The translations under genes and the position numbers were made by a program. Below are positions 23,130 to 34,109 of a stretch of 64,000 nucleotides of DNA, one piece after another (position 1 is the first letter of the stretch; each line of letters opens with the position of its first letter). The notes below the pieces were generated by a model that saw nothing but the letters and a program-made list of their open reading frames with translations, was not told where the DNA came from and searched no databases. The stretch is from assembly GCA_964034945.1 (NCBI GenBank), contig OZ035961.1:91965491-92029490 (forward strand), read 5' to 3'. Source of the stretch: Chrysopilus asiliformis (lineage: Eukaryota; Arthropoda; Insecta; Diptera; Rhagionidae).

Positions 23130-24554
23130 TAGGTATATAATAATAGTTGAATTTATTTCAAAACAACGCGTTTTTCAGTATTCTTTTATAGTTAAAGACA
23201 ATAAAATTTCCTACACTTTCGTTTTTTACCCGAACTCTATATCTCAAACCATTATCAAGATACAGCTTTTTTAAAAAAAAACCAGTTTTTTGCGATTACT
23301 CCGAACAATAACAGGTTTTCGGTAGCATAAAATGGAGATTTCAACGATTTCGTCTTTTACTGGAACTCGAAATATTTTACAGTTGTCAAGATATTTCAGA
23401 TATCATGAAAAAAATTCGAAGTTTTTTGTAAACAAATATTCTATTTTTCAGATTATAGTGTAAACTGTTTGGGGGACGTAAATTTTGTATAAGAAACTCA
23501 TGTGCTACTGAATTTATTTCATGTTTTCATGTCCGCAAACGAAATGAATTTTAACCGAAGTTGAACAGAGTAAAATTGTTATGCAGTCGAACTAGAATTT
23601 CATTACATTGGATAGTCGCAAATGGCCAAACATTTGTATAACATGCTAGTTAACTATCCAGAAACATTGGCGCGTTCCATAGCAATAAAAATTTGCAGAG
23701 TTGCAGCTAAACTATGACCTACCTGAACCTGTGCAAAAACCAAAAAAGAAAAAAAGGTGAACATTAGTGAGGTATTCTGGTTAAAATCATGAGATTCGGG
23801 ACTCAACTTTTGCAATGGGGTTATGTGTGCATTTGACAAGTACGGATATCTATAAAAAGTATGAATCTATGTACAGCAACAGCATCTAATAATATATTCG
23901 GCGTGGATACAAAGAGCAAAGTTAGAAAGGATTCATTTTGTTTGAGCTCATGAACCTTTCGCATGGTACAATCACACCTGAGGCAAATTGGCTCCCCACA
24001 TTTCATGGCATTTGTTTCTGGAATTCTGCCAGACGTGTAAAAAGCACGAAAACGCCACAGACAAGCATCGATATTGCTTCAGCGTCGCGGTATAGTATAT
24101 GTGATTTTTTTCTATCTGATCTATATTATAGGAAGAACGTATTTTGAGTTATGTAGACTACATAACACTAAGTTGAGCATTAGCAAACTGTTCTTCCATA
24201 ACGTTCACCGAATTTTATCACATCTCTAGAATTTTTATTTACGTTTAAAGATTCACAAAAGTGAATAAATTTTTCAAAAACAAAAAAAAAAACGTACGAA
24301 AATCAACCTGGCAAGATGGGAATTTTCTCTATTTTCCGCTTCACATTAAAAGATAACTTGAATTATCACACAAGGTTTTTTAAGTCGGTTATTTGAAAAG
24401 AAGAAAAAATGCTCAACAAATCAAGTGGATGAATTCAAATTCAAAAATTCTTGCATGATTAGTTGAAGTGAAAAGATTTGATGAATTGAATAGAAATTCG
24501 CGACTTCTTTGCTTAAAAGTTAGAAAGAAGGTAAATGACATTTTTGAAATGTTT
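23130..24554. other. No gene confirmed
   Basis: 23290-23550 contains a degraded repeat weakly related to 18.0-18.2 kb. The stretch 23640-24150 has slightly more balanced base use, with overlapping frames 23821-24006 (minus) and 23938-24147 (plus). Neither shows a domain, and they overlap each other on opposite strands. No gene is supported. Confidence 0.4.
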
Positions 24555-24712
24555 ACTTTCCTCTGCTATATAGCACTATAGAGGGAAAGTATTGTATTCA
24601 AAATGGAGACCGACTCGAGAACGGAGGTAGATAGAAAATTTCTTATCAGTACGAAATCCATTTCAGGCAAAATTATAAGGATATCCGTGCATCTGTCTGT
24701 CGATGTGTAATA
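24555..24712 (+). repeat. Dispersed repeat shared with 53697-53850
   Basis: Contains TTTACTTTCCTCTGCTATAT and AGGGAAAGTATTGTATTCAA, whose reverse complement appears at 53805-53850. The following CTGTCTGTCG run corresponds to the GACAGAC run at 53708-53730. The 24.5 kb copy has a duplication of the ATATAGC/GCTATAT centre. Two GCCGCAGG motifs lie just downstream at 24745 and 24806. Confidence 0.55.
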
Positions 24713-25031
24713 GATTTTAACAACTTTCCGGCTAAAGAAATATGCGCCGCAGGTGGATTTTTTTTAAAAGAATGTGATGTAACCGCAAATTCTTAAAAAG
24801 AAATGTGCCGCAGGCGAATTTTGTTACCAATGAAGAGCAAATCCTCTCTTTAAATTAAAGCTACACAACTCCCAAATCAAATTTATCGACTCTCCAGTTT
24901 GCCGCTCACTCTGGGCCTAGCTCGGCCACTAGATCGAGCCCTGTCTTTAGAGCTTTTAAGAAAAACATTCTCCACAAACTCTTCACCGGTAAAGGAACAT
25001 TCCGAAAAATTCCACAAAAACTACTTGCTTA

Positions 25032-25314
25032 CACTCAGAAAAATGGAGGCTAACTCGACGACCTATATACGGCGTAATTGGCCTCGGGCAGGCGCGCGTT
25101 CGCCTGCATGAGGGAAAGTAAAACTGAGTTGACCTGTGGTCGGAGAAATTCTGATATTAAGCCACCAGCATGTGAAGTAGGGCATTGGGAGCTGCACGAG
25201 TTGACCTTAGATAGGCATTTTGAGGACGTAATGTCATGTAATGGAAACCTCTGTAAGCCAGCTAGCGGTCAGAGTTAACCTGACAAAGAGTTGACCTGGA
25301 CATTTTTCTGAGTG
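25032..25314 (+). mobile_element. CACTCAG-ended MITE, copy 1 (rearranged interior)
   Basis: Starts CACTCAGAAAAATG and ends with its complement, flanked by the duplicated dinucleotide TA (25030-25031 and 25315-25316). It is less AT-rich than its surroundings (GGCAGGCGCGCGTTCGCCTG). Compared with 28276-28547, the stretch from about 25216 to 25274 differs. The GCCAGCTAGCGGTCAGAGTT block is in the opposite orientation and unrelated bases replace one arm. The 2-bp duplication and CACT ends suggest a CMC/EnSpm-type transposase. Frames at 24899-25278 are by-products. Confidence 0.85.
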
Positions 25315-25319
25315 TACCA

Positions 25320-26605
25320 ACGGATTTTTACGAAATTTTCTCGAGGAAAAGTAATTATCCTAATTAACGATTTTCTTATTTAGCTGTTTCTCCCAACTTT
25401 TTTTTTAGTGGTATGGAATTACCACTTTCTCATCTGAAGACGTCAAAGTGGCATTTCTAACCATTGTGGAGCTATAAATTAAAAACTACTGGACATGAAT
25501 TTTCCGATTCAAAAATGCAACGTAGGAAATTTTTTTTATATTTTTTTTAACTTTTAGTTTATTATTATATGATACTGGTTTAGAATCAACAACACAATGA
25601 ACACTGAATGGACAGAGGATTTTGTACGAAATATTAAATAAAAAAGAATATTACAAATTATTCATTTAATCCAGAAAATCCAAGAAATTATAGTTCGTGA
25701 AGTTAGTCTTCTCAACATCGTTAAAATTTGAATTCAAATAAATTTAGTTAAGTTGAACTTTAATTACATATTTGCTTTTAATAAACTTATAGAAATAAAC
25801 AAGAGTTGGAAGTTTTGATTGAAAAGTTTTTAATGAATTTTATATTAAGAAGAAAAACATCTTTTCATCTGAAGGCGATGCAAGTCAAGGAAGAGTTTTT
25901 GATACTTGACAATATATTACAAGCACTAATCAATTTATATATGATGTTACGCAAATTAATTAACGGTTAATTTTATAAAAATTGTCGGTTAAAAATCAAT
26001 TTTTTAAACATTTTTATCCAATTATGAGAACATTCTTTATTTTTCACATTGTTTTTTCCGCATTTTTCATATTTTTCAAATTTGTGTCTATATGTTTATG
26101 TGTTTTTTCGTCCTACTTTATATTTACTGAACTGATAATCTGCCAACACACTTTAAAAAAAAAATCCTCACCATATGATTACCCCTTTTGGACTTGACGA
26201 GTAACCGATTTACTCCCGATATGGAACTGAATGTGGAATCCTCTAATTAAAAAGCAATCAATTGAGCTGAAGTGTGTGTATCCTGATCAATGTCGGTACC
26301 AGCATCGGAATAAATCACTTGAAATAAATTACAGAAGGGATATAAATTGAGAATTGAAATCACCGACAGGATTTCAACCCTTGTCAGTGGAGATCGATGC
26401 GAATAAGCCTTCAAAGAATAGCAGTATAGCAAATCCAGATGATAATAAAAAGAACATTGGACATCAGCAAAGCTTTCGATTTGACAATTTTTTATAAACA
26501 ATGCTATTCTAGACAAAGTTATGGAAATAGTAAAAACTTTTGAAAATAAAAAATATATCCATTGAAATAAAAAATTCAAATTTACATATCTATGATGAAA
26601 ACTTT
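25320..26605. other. No gene seen
   Basis: AT-rich. A 110-codon minus frame (26247-26579) and a 71-codon Phe-rich plus frame (25982-26197) have no recognised domain. Confidence 0.4.
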
Positions 26606-27010
26606 TTAAAAGCGTTTATCTAGCTTGCTTTCGTATCAGTTTGTCTGTTTGTCCGTTGGGGTCAAATTTGGCAATCTAATTTTGATCTACTTTTTTTTAC
26701 ACACATACGTACGTCCGATGACAATAGAATATTTTCACCACTTGGTCCTTGCAATAATAAGGGAAGTTCCTGAAAGGATAACATGATTATCCTTTCCCTC
26801 AAATTTTCTGGAAACAAATGCATCTGGGGGTTTTTGCGGTGGTTGAATCCAATTCTGCCATTAATAAATTTCTAAGGATAACGGAAGGTCCTGTAAGGAT
26901 AACGTTTTTATCATTTTCCTAAAATTTTCCGGAAAAAACTTGATCTCGGGGTTTTTAGGGTCCGAATCTGGATTAACAAGTCTGTAAGGATATTTCAAAG
27001 GCAAGGATAT
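26606..27010 (+). repeat. AAGCTTTTATTTAGCTT module with GGTCCTGTAAGG units
   Basis: Same order as 29904-30240: AGCTTGCTTTCGTATCAGTT, a GTCTGTTTGTCCGT run, GGGGTCAAATTTGGCAATCT, a TTTTCAC phrase, then about two units with GGTCCTGTAAGGATAACG. It ends GGATATNTATTCGAACACTA. The minisatellite unit is the one found in the Helitrons at 3954-4993 and 55781-56107. Confidence 0.65.
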
Positions 27011-27127
27011 GTATTCGAACACTAAAAACTATGCATAAAGACAGAAGTTATTTGGGATTTTAAGTAATATTATTACAAAATTAAATAACTATAAAAAAAT
27101 CGAATTGAAAAAATCGTAAAAAATTTT

Positions 27128-27325
27128 TTTTTTGAAAAGCTTTTATTTAGTAAAAATGCACTAAAAAGGAAACAAAAAAATTTGTGAGCTGTGTAGCAGA
27201 AATAAAAACGAGATAAAGCATAAAAAATAAAATGAATATTCATCTCGCTTTTTTTTATACACAGCACCCAAAAAATTATTTTTTCCTTTTTAGTGCATTA
27301 TTTTAAATAAAAGCTTTTTTTAAAA
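27128..27325. repeat. Palindromic fold-back, about 200 bp
   Basis: The arms both contain AAGCTTTTATTTA, GCACTAAAAAGGAAA, GCTGTGTA and GCGAGAT-type phrases and meet at a central ATGAATATTCAT. Related palindromes lie at about 18730-18870 and 30890-30990, each following the same upstream module. Confidence 0.75.
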
Positions 27326-27329
27326 AAAT

Positions 27330-28070
27330 ACTCGATTTTTTTTATTTACCAGATTCCCGCCTTAACCAAGGTCAACCCCAGATCCATAGGGGAGTCGTTT
27401 TTTGGGAGGTATTAATGGATATTTAATAACAAAATAGATCCTTGCCGATTAAAAAAAAATAATAGTATGAAAATGCAGTAGTTTCCAACCTTTTATCCCT
27501 CACGACCAGCTTAATCAAAGTTTAAATTTTCAAAACGACCAACGACCCTTATTTCAGCATTCAACAACGGCACATTTTTCTTAAAACCAATGAAAATGCG
27601 GGCGTAAAATTAAAAAAAAAAAGAAAATTACGAAAATTATAATTCCACAAGGAAAAAGCACCGCAGGTGAAAAATCATTGAATTTGTGGTTTCTCCATTA
27701 AGCAACCTGCGTTTCACCAGGCTTTTAGTAGATCCGTTACTTAAATAAATCGTAGCACACGTGGCGGTGTGCCCCCTCCCCTTTCCCTTCCTTGTCTTCA
27801 CCCTAACTCGACTAAAAATGTTTGGTGACTCCCAGGGGGTCATGACCCATCGCTTAAAAAACGTGTTTTAAATACTTTTTTTTACAAACAATTATTGTTT
27901 GAGAGTTGCTCAGTTTTTTATGCGAACTGCTTTCTCTAGAACTATCCAATAGCCAGTATCAGCGACCCTTAAGGAATGATTTAAAAATTTTAACGTTGAA
28001 CACATTTTAAGGATCCAAAACTGCTTTACATTTTACACCACTTTCTAATACCCTTTGTCGTCGTTCAATA
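27330..28070. other. No gene seen
   Basis: The 68-codon minus frame at 27637-27843 has no recognisable domain. A CACCGCAGGTGA motif at 27659 is a variant of the dispersed GCCGCAGGCGA motif. Confidence 0.4.
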
Positions 28071-28687
28071 ATAAAAAACATAAAAAAAGCTATAATTACC
28101 AATCTGGCAATTATTGAAAACCTCTATAGTGATATTCGTATCAAAATTCGAACAGTTGTACCAAAATTCCACTTTGAGACAAACTTTCCAATAAGATTTT
28201 TTAAAACTTATTCCAATCGGATTTTGATGTATTGGAGTTTTATGTAGAATCATATCCTAAATAACTTTTGTTCTTCACTCAGAAAAATGGAGGCTAACTC
28301 GACGACCTACATACGGCGTAATTGGCCTCGGGCAGGCGCGCGTTCGCCTGCATGTGGGCAAGTAAAACTGAGTTGACCTGTGGTCGGAGAAATTCTGAAA
28401 TTAAGCCACCAGCAGGTGAAGTAGGGCATTGGGAGCTGCACGAGTTGACCTTAGATAGGTTAACTCTGACCGCTAGCTGGCTTACATAAACCTCTGTAAG
28501 GTCAGAGTTAACCTGACAAAAAGTTGACCTGAACATTTTTCTGAGTGTTGCACTGTTTTGATCAGATGGACCGTTTTCGAGATATTTGCTAAAAACGTAA
28601 TTCATTTTTGTGTGTGATGACGGGATCTTGGCGTTACAAACGGTAAGGCAAAGTTAATATACCCTTTGGTTTCACCAAACGTGTATA
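28071..28687 (+). mobile_element. Helitron-like module B, interrupted and deleted
   Basis: Starts ACATAAAAAAAGCTATAATT and ends TATACCCTTTGGTTTCACCA...GTGTATA. The middle that normally holds the GGTACC palindrome and the GACA array is deleted, joining CTAAAAACG directly to TAATTCATTTTTGTGTGTGA. A CACTCAG element (28276-28547) sits in the phrase TTGTTCTT|GGAC of the consensus. Confidence 0.7.
28276..28547 (+). mobile_element. CACTCAG-ended MITE, copy 2 (complete), 272 bp
   Basis: Complete CACTCAGAAAAATG inverted ends with a TT duplication (28274-28275 and 28548-28549). The interior has a stem formed by GGTTAACTCTGACC and its complement, with a smaller TTACA(T/G)AAACCTCTGTAA palindrome between. 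It is nearly identical to the reverse complement of 59888-60159. The 103-codon minus frame (28294-28605) runs past the element and is not a gene. Confidence 0.9.
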
Positions 28688-28689
28688 AA

Positions 28690-29903
28690 AATTGTTGTTA
28701 AAATATCTACTTAAATTACACAATGTCGTAATTATGTATTTGTATTTATATCAGTATTTTATACTTTTTTTATACCCAATACAAAATTAAATTTTAATTT
28801 TAACGAATCATACCGCAAGTGCATGAATATTTAATAGATTTAAGTGAATTATTTAATCCATTTTACATACAACTTCGTAGATTGGATAAAAATTATAGGC
28901 AACCTGTTTGTGAGCGAAAATAATGTTCACCTGAATATTATTATTGTGTGAACAGTACACGTTTATCGATCGATTGTCTTCGGATTTCCGGCCCAAGGTG
29001 TATAATTTTGTTTCGAAAATAAATCAAGATAAGTTATTTCTCCCAAGACGATCGCATACCACGATAGGTTGATATATTTTTATACGTCTAGGTAAAGTTT
29101 GGCCATCTACAGTATCCTAGGCACGACAGCAAGGGCGATATCTAAGAGGCAGTATTGAAGGAATTAATTTTTTAGCTATATAATAAGAAGACTGATGGTA
29201 GTAGGTATATTTTCAATTTTTTCTGCAATATTTTTAGCTTCCCTGTTGTCGTCTAGAATCATTGTTTCTGTAAGTATAGGCATTTCTTTCAATATCCTTA
29301 AAAGCTTCAGATGTATTATATATAATAGTATAACTTCGTATTTACGGTTCTCTTTATATTGATTTAAAATATAGGCAACTCTAAACGGAAATCACATCTG
29401 TATTTGCTATATTAGAAAATACAAGCTTGATGTACAAGGAGGCTTCAAAAAGCTTAGAGAATGACAGATTCCAAATTAAAAACCCTAGACGAAAAACATT
29501 TAATTGAATTTTCTACGGAAAGAAACCTTTATGCAATGTTTTTCGCTATTGGAATCTAGAGTGTAATTTAAATCTAAAGGATTTTATACTTCTTGGAATT
29601 TTAATTGACTCTTGTTTCGGATTTTTTTTGTTTCTTTTTGATTATAGGACTTGTTGCATTTGAATAGCCGTTCATAAATTTTCTACCTGGCTTTAAAATT
29701 CAAGTTATTGATACTAAAACATAAAAAAGCTACAATTGTCACAGGCCGATCGTCAAATATATTCCATATGAGAAGAGACAAACTTTTTATACAAAAAATT
29801 CGATTCGTAGGAGTGGTCCAATTCGGTTTTGATGTATGGAACAGTTATGTAAAAAATCATGTTCTATATATTCTAATCATATTTTATACTAACTAAGATA
29901 TTA
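28690..29903. other. No gene seen
   Basis: Apparently unique AT-rich sequence. The stretch 28910-29110 is somewhat less AT-rich (CGATCGATTGTCTTCGG, GACGATCGCATACCACGA) but has no open frame of note. Confidence 0.4.
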
Positions 29904-30247
29904 AAAGCTTTTATTCAGCTTACTTTTATCTCTGTCCGTTTGTTTATCTGTTGGTCTGTCTGTTTGTCTGTCTGTCAGGGTCAAATCTTGTAATCCAACT
30001 TTCGATTCGCTTGAAATTTTGCACACATATGTCACTATGATGACAATAAAATATTTTCATTTTTTTGTCCTTCTAAGGTTAACGGAAGGTCCTGTGAGGA
30101 TAACCTTTTTCCTTGAAAAAGTCCTTTTCCTCAAACAAAAATCTCATCTGGAGGTTTTTAGGGCCGCTGAATTCGATTCTGACGTCAAGAAGTTCGTAAG
30201 GATTTCTCTAAGCCAAGGATATATATTTGAAGACTAAAAAGTATATA

Positions 30248-30804
30248 AAGGGTCTTTCAATAAGGACATAACAATTTTGTATTTTAATAAAACGCACCCT
30301 AAAACTTTTTTTATGATCTGGCAATGCTAAAACATCAGTCAAGGTTTACATTTATATCATGGTGAAGTTCACGAACGAGCAATGTCACACAGCTGGTCAA
30401 ACAATTGATCTATTGAAGGAGAAGTTCGGTAATCGTGGAATCTCGAGAAATGGTTCGGTCGAATGGCCACCTCGCTCATGCGATTTAACGCCGTTGGATT
30501 TATTTTTATGGGGTTATGTTAAGTCGTTGGTTTATGCCAACAAGCCAACAATGTTAGAGGAGCTCAGGAACAATATCGAACGCGAAATTGCCAACGTTCC
30601 GACCGATATGTGTGGAAGAGTGGTGGAAAATTGGCTCCAAAGAATCAATCAGTTCAAATATGGCGGTGACCATATGAACGACATCGAATTTCATACTTAA
30701 ATGTAACATGTCCACTACACCTGGAATAAATTTCAGCCCGATATCTCAATTATTCTGTGTTTTATTTAAATACAAGATTGTTATGTCCTTGTTGAAAGAC
30801 CCGA
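30248..30804 (+). mobile_element. Internally deleted mariner element with intact short frame, 557 bp
   Basis: Inverted ends GGGTCTTTCAAYAAGGACAT, extending to about 33 bp, start at 30250 and (inverted) at 30802. TA flanks at 30246-30247 and 30805-30806. A single frame (30359-30700) joins eight N-terminal codons to the C-terminal catalytic segment of a mariner transposase. The ends differ from those of 4417-4982, so it is a different mariner family. Both elements lost the same part of the gene. Confidence 0.9.
30359..30700 (+). pseudogene. Mariner transposase with large in-frame internal deletion
   Basis: A 113-residue frame. Residues 1-8 (MVKFTNEQ) resemble a mariner N-terminus. Residue 9 onward (CHTAGQTIDLLKEKFGN) is the region after the second catalytic aspartate. 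Then comes WPPRSCDLTPLDLFLWGYVK with the third catalytic aspartate in PLDLF, and the tail NDIEFHT ends the protein as usual. Intact relatives are about 340-350 residues, so roughly two thirds, including the DNA-binding domain and two catalytic residues, are missing. The frame is unbroken across the join, with no stop. It cannot catalyse transposition; any product would be a C-terminal fragment. Confidence 0.9.
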
Positions 30805-30999
30805 TATAAGCGGACCAAAATAGACACGTCATTTTAGGTTTTTAGCCATACTAATCAAATACAAAAATGACTAAAATTGAAAAAATAAAATAAAATTTTT
30901 AAAAAAATTAAAAGGCTTTTTTTAAATGTTACTAAAAATGCAAAATATTTTTTGGGCGCTGTGTCTCCGAAATAATTTTCTAAGCGACACAAAATCATA

Positions 31000-31904
31000 A
31001 AAAACAACAAAAAAATCGAAAAATTGATCCAGAATGTGTGGCTCAAATTTAAATTGCCAACATATCGTATCGTGTATCGTTTCATATGAAATTCAATTGA
31101 AATTAATAATAAAGTTTTTGATCAATCTTTAACAATCTCTAACATCATTATTGAGGGTCTCCCGAAGTATGGCGATATAGACAGTCAACATATAATGTCT
31201 CTAATGTAGTGGAGGTATACTAGGAAAAAATCAATAAACAAGACCCTCATATAGATGATGAAATCCTTGTACAATAAACTCCTGCATGCCCGATCCGACA
31301 TACCTTCATGTCAAATAACTTTTCTTGACTTTGTCTCACAATATAATAACCTTAAGTGTCAATAATAGAGAGAAAAAATGTTTTCGTTACAAGGATCGCA
31401 AATTCTCAATATAGAAAAGGGATCCTATATCAACCAACCATCCGTATATATAAATCTAGGACCACGTATCATATTGTATCTTATCCCGAAAAATAACATT
31501 TAGCTGTGCGTTGACATGTTGAACCGTACATTTGGACACATTCTGTTTTGTTATTTCAACGTCCAACATGTGGTGTAGCATGAAATTCCGCTAACATTTA
31601 TACAAACATAGTGTATATGTTCTACTCGTTCAATAACACCTGCCTATCTATATAAATATGTGGATAAAAGTATTTTTTTGGGGTCCATATATGGGGTCTA
31701 TATGTATTTGGGGCTATGAACTTTTCGTTACATCCTTTCGTTCATTGTTACCATTCGTTGATCACATCGGTTCTACATACGGCAGGTATTTCGCAATGTA
31801 GCTCGGTTTTCAGGTAGATTTTATTTTCTTATACGTATTATAGTGAAAGGTGGTATCGATTGGGAATCGTGATTATTAATAAAATAGTAAATTTCAATTA
31901 CAAA
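31000..31904. other. No gene seen
   Basis: AT-rich, apparently unique sequence without a frame above about 60 codons that can be recognised. Confidence 0.4.
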
Positions 31905-32148
31905 AATTGACGCGTTAAAAGCTAGAGTGGACCAACCCACATAATCGAGTTATTGAAGCTTTTTCACTTTTGTACTATTATTTACTGTAAATTTTTGGAA
32001 AAAAAATTTGTGTGGACTTTATTACCCAATATTGAAATGTTCTTTTGTGTTTTTATCTAGAAACTCACTCGCAAAAGTGATTCAAACACACAAAAATTCA
32101 CGATTTCGACATGTGGGTTGGTCCACTCTAGCTTTTAACGCCTCAATT
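31905..32148. mobile_element. 38-bp inverted-repeat element, 244 bp
   Basis: Arms 31905-31942 and 32111-32148 match with one difference. They contain GCGTTAAAAGCTAGAGTGGA and CCAACCCACAT. Within each arm TTAA precedes AAGCTAGAGTGG, so either the whole arm is the terminal repeat or a TTAA-flanked element entered a palindrome. The spacer (about 168 bp) has no coding capacity. The 87-codon frame 32008-32271 extends through one arm and is not a gene. Confidence 0.75.
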
Positions 32149-33994
32149 GTCAAATCAGACAATTTTTATGTGAAATTTAACTACTTACTAGCAGAATTTT
32201 GTATGGATATTTTTTTGTCATTTTATCGAAAATGGGTAATTAAAAAAAAAATTGATGACGAAAGTCTTTAGAATATGATTTTACTTAACTCTTCCATACA
32301 TAGAAATCCCATTTGAACAAATTTTACTAAATCCAGTTGAATTTCTTGACTTCAATTGGAATTTTTCAGAATCGCGTTCCATAGAGTTCTATGGGACTAA
32401 ATTACGAACGAATTTAAAGTGTATTTTCTAGGGTATACAGGATAAATTCGTTTGTAATTTTTTTTCTGACTTAGACCACTTTCATAAATACATGTGTAAG
32501 AAAGGTAAAAAGCTTTTATTTTTAAATAGAATAAAAGTTGTTGTTGTATTAACCACTTAGTGCGCAGCGACTTCTGTGAAAAAAGATATTTTTTGACCAA
32601 ATTTCCCAAAATAAGGCACTTACTTCTTAGTTATAAAAAATTCATTTGGTGACCGACACCATTTTGTAGTGGGTAAAAGGTCGCTTGTTTGGTAGAAATT
32701 CTAGGTTACCAACTTGTGAACCTTAACACTATGGCGGCCAATATTGCTTCTATCTGGGGTAACCCTCTGAAACTGTAACGATCATATATCTTAAAAATTG
32801 TATAATATCATCGTTTTAATATACCACCACCTAGAATGAACAAAATGTGATATTAACTTCTAGCTGCGAAGGTAAACGAGGGTGAACACCAATATATGAG
32901 ATGATGACATGGTCCCTCATAAATTGACAAACACGAACTCGGCGATATAACGCTATGGCCCCCAATATAATCATATCTTGTCTCATTTTTGATCTATGAC
33001 GGGGCGTTCTTGCAAGGATTTGAGACAATATAGATTATCTGTATAAGGTCTTTGCATTATGATATTTCGAGAGATATCGAAAAAAATAGAACTCATTTTC
33101 GATGGCATTCTTATGAGATGTATATATGGATATAAATTTTACATATCTATATTTCAACGTTTATAACGAGCACATATGTGTCACTGTTAGATACACGATG
33201 AGCCATTATTTTACAACTCATTTACATATGTTGAATATATCACAGGCAGCATATCAGCATCACGAACCCAATATCCCTGCAGCTTAACTTTATTTACATT
33301 ACGGTTTATTGATACATAAACTGATCGTTTATATACAAATAACTGCTTTATCTATAGATTACCAAATTTGGGAAAGAAATATATGACACTTTTGGTATGC
33401 AAAATAGGACTGCCTCCAAAACAAATGAAAGGCACACCGAAATTTTTGGCAAAAGGACATACCGGATTACATAAAAACACAAACTTTAGCCTTTCAAATG
33501 TTTTTCTAATACGAGTTTTCTACTCTAGTATGACACGATGTTATTATTATTTTTACAGTGAAATTGTATGGAAGGTACCCGTTATAGCTACCGTCACTTT
33601 TTCAGAAGCTGATAGAAAACTAAGATTTTTGTAAAACTTATTCACAAAAAATTTCAAGTCAGGAAAAAGCAAGAAAAGCTTTGCCCTAACTTCCAATATT
33701 TAAGAAAAAAATTTAAATATATTTTACCACAGGCTAACGGTTGACCTGTGTGGTTCTCTTTTGTTCTGTTATAAAGGGTGTCTATTCAGCTGGCGAAAGT
33801 AAAGTTTAATTGTGGGAGGTGAATGCTTAAGCTGTTGTAGGGTTAATACATCCGTGACAGGCAACACTTCATACACCGTGCTGTAGACACGGTGTAATTG
33901 TTTTCCTACTGTTAGTCAAACTTTACCTGGACGAGTTTCAAAAGGTTGTAAATTTGTTGTGAACCATTATAAATTCCCTTCACGAAATAAAGGC
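32149..33994. other. No gene seen; one degraded repeat end
   Basis: 33565-33660 shares GTATGG(G/A)AGGTACCC(A/G)TTATAGC and a following GATAGA(A/G)AACTA with 53248-53345, so part of a dispersed family is present here. The 88-codon frame 33368-33634 overlaps it and shows no domain. Confidence 0.4.
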
Positions 33995-34084
33995 GAACTT
34001 TTCACTTGTCAAAATTGAAGTTCACTGGTGAACTTTTCACTTGTCAAAATTCAAGTTCACTGGTGAGCTTTTCACTTGTCAAAA
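33995..34084. repeat. 35-bp minisatellite, about 2.6 units
   Basis: GAACTTTTCACTTGTCAAAA followed by TTGAAGTTCACTGGT is repeated at 33995, 34030 and 34065 with a 35-bp period. A decayed continuation (AAGTGTCTCCAATTGGTGAG) follows. The unit is partly self-complementary (GTTCAC/GTGAAC). Confidence 0.85.
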
Positions 34085-34109
34085 GTGTCTCCAATTGGTG
34101 AGTTTTTTT

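Larger units (their letters stand above)
29904..30990 (+). repeat. AAGCTTTTATTCAGCTT module interrupted by a mariner
   Basis: The module (29904-30245) has the phrase order of 26606-27010, including the GTCTGTTTGTCTGTCTGTC run and GGTCCTGTGAGGATAAC. After the inserted mariner it continues at 30805 and reaches a damaged fold-back (about 30905-30990) with AAAGGCTTTTTTTAAATG and GGGCGCTGTGTC. The same module, spacer and fold-back order at 26606-27325 shows that the mariner entered a pre-existing larger repeat. Confidence 0.6.

Noticed and set aside
23821..24147. Possible exon in a less AT-rich patch
   Set aside because: Overlapping frames on opposite strands have similar length, no domain, and no convincing splice-bounded conserved segment could be argued.
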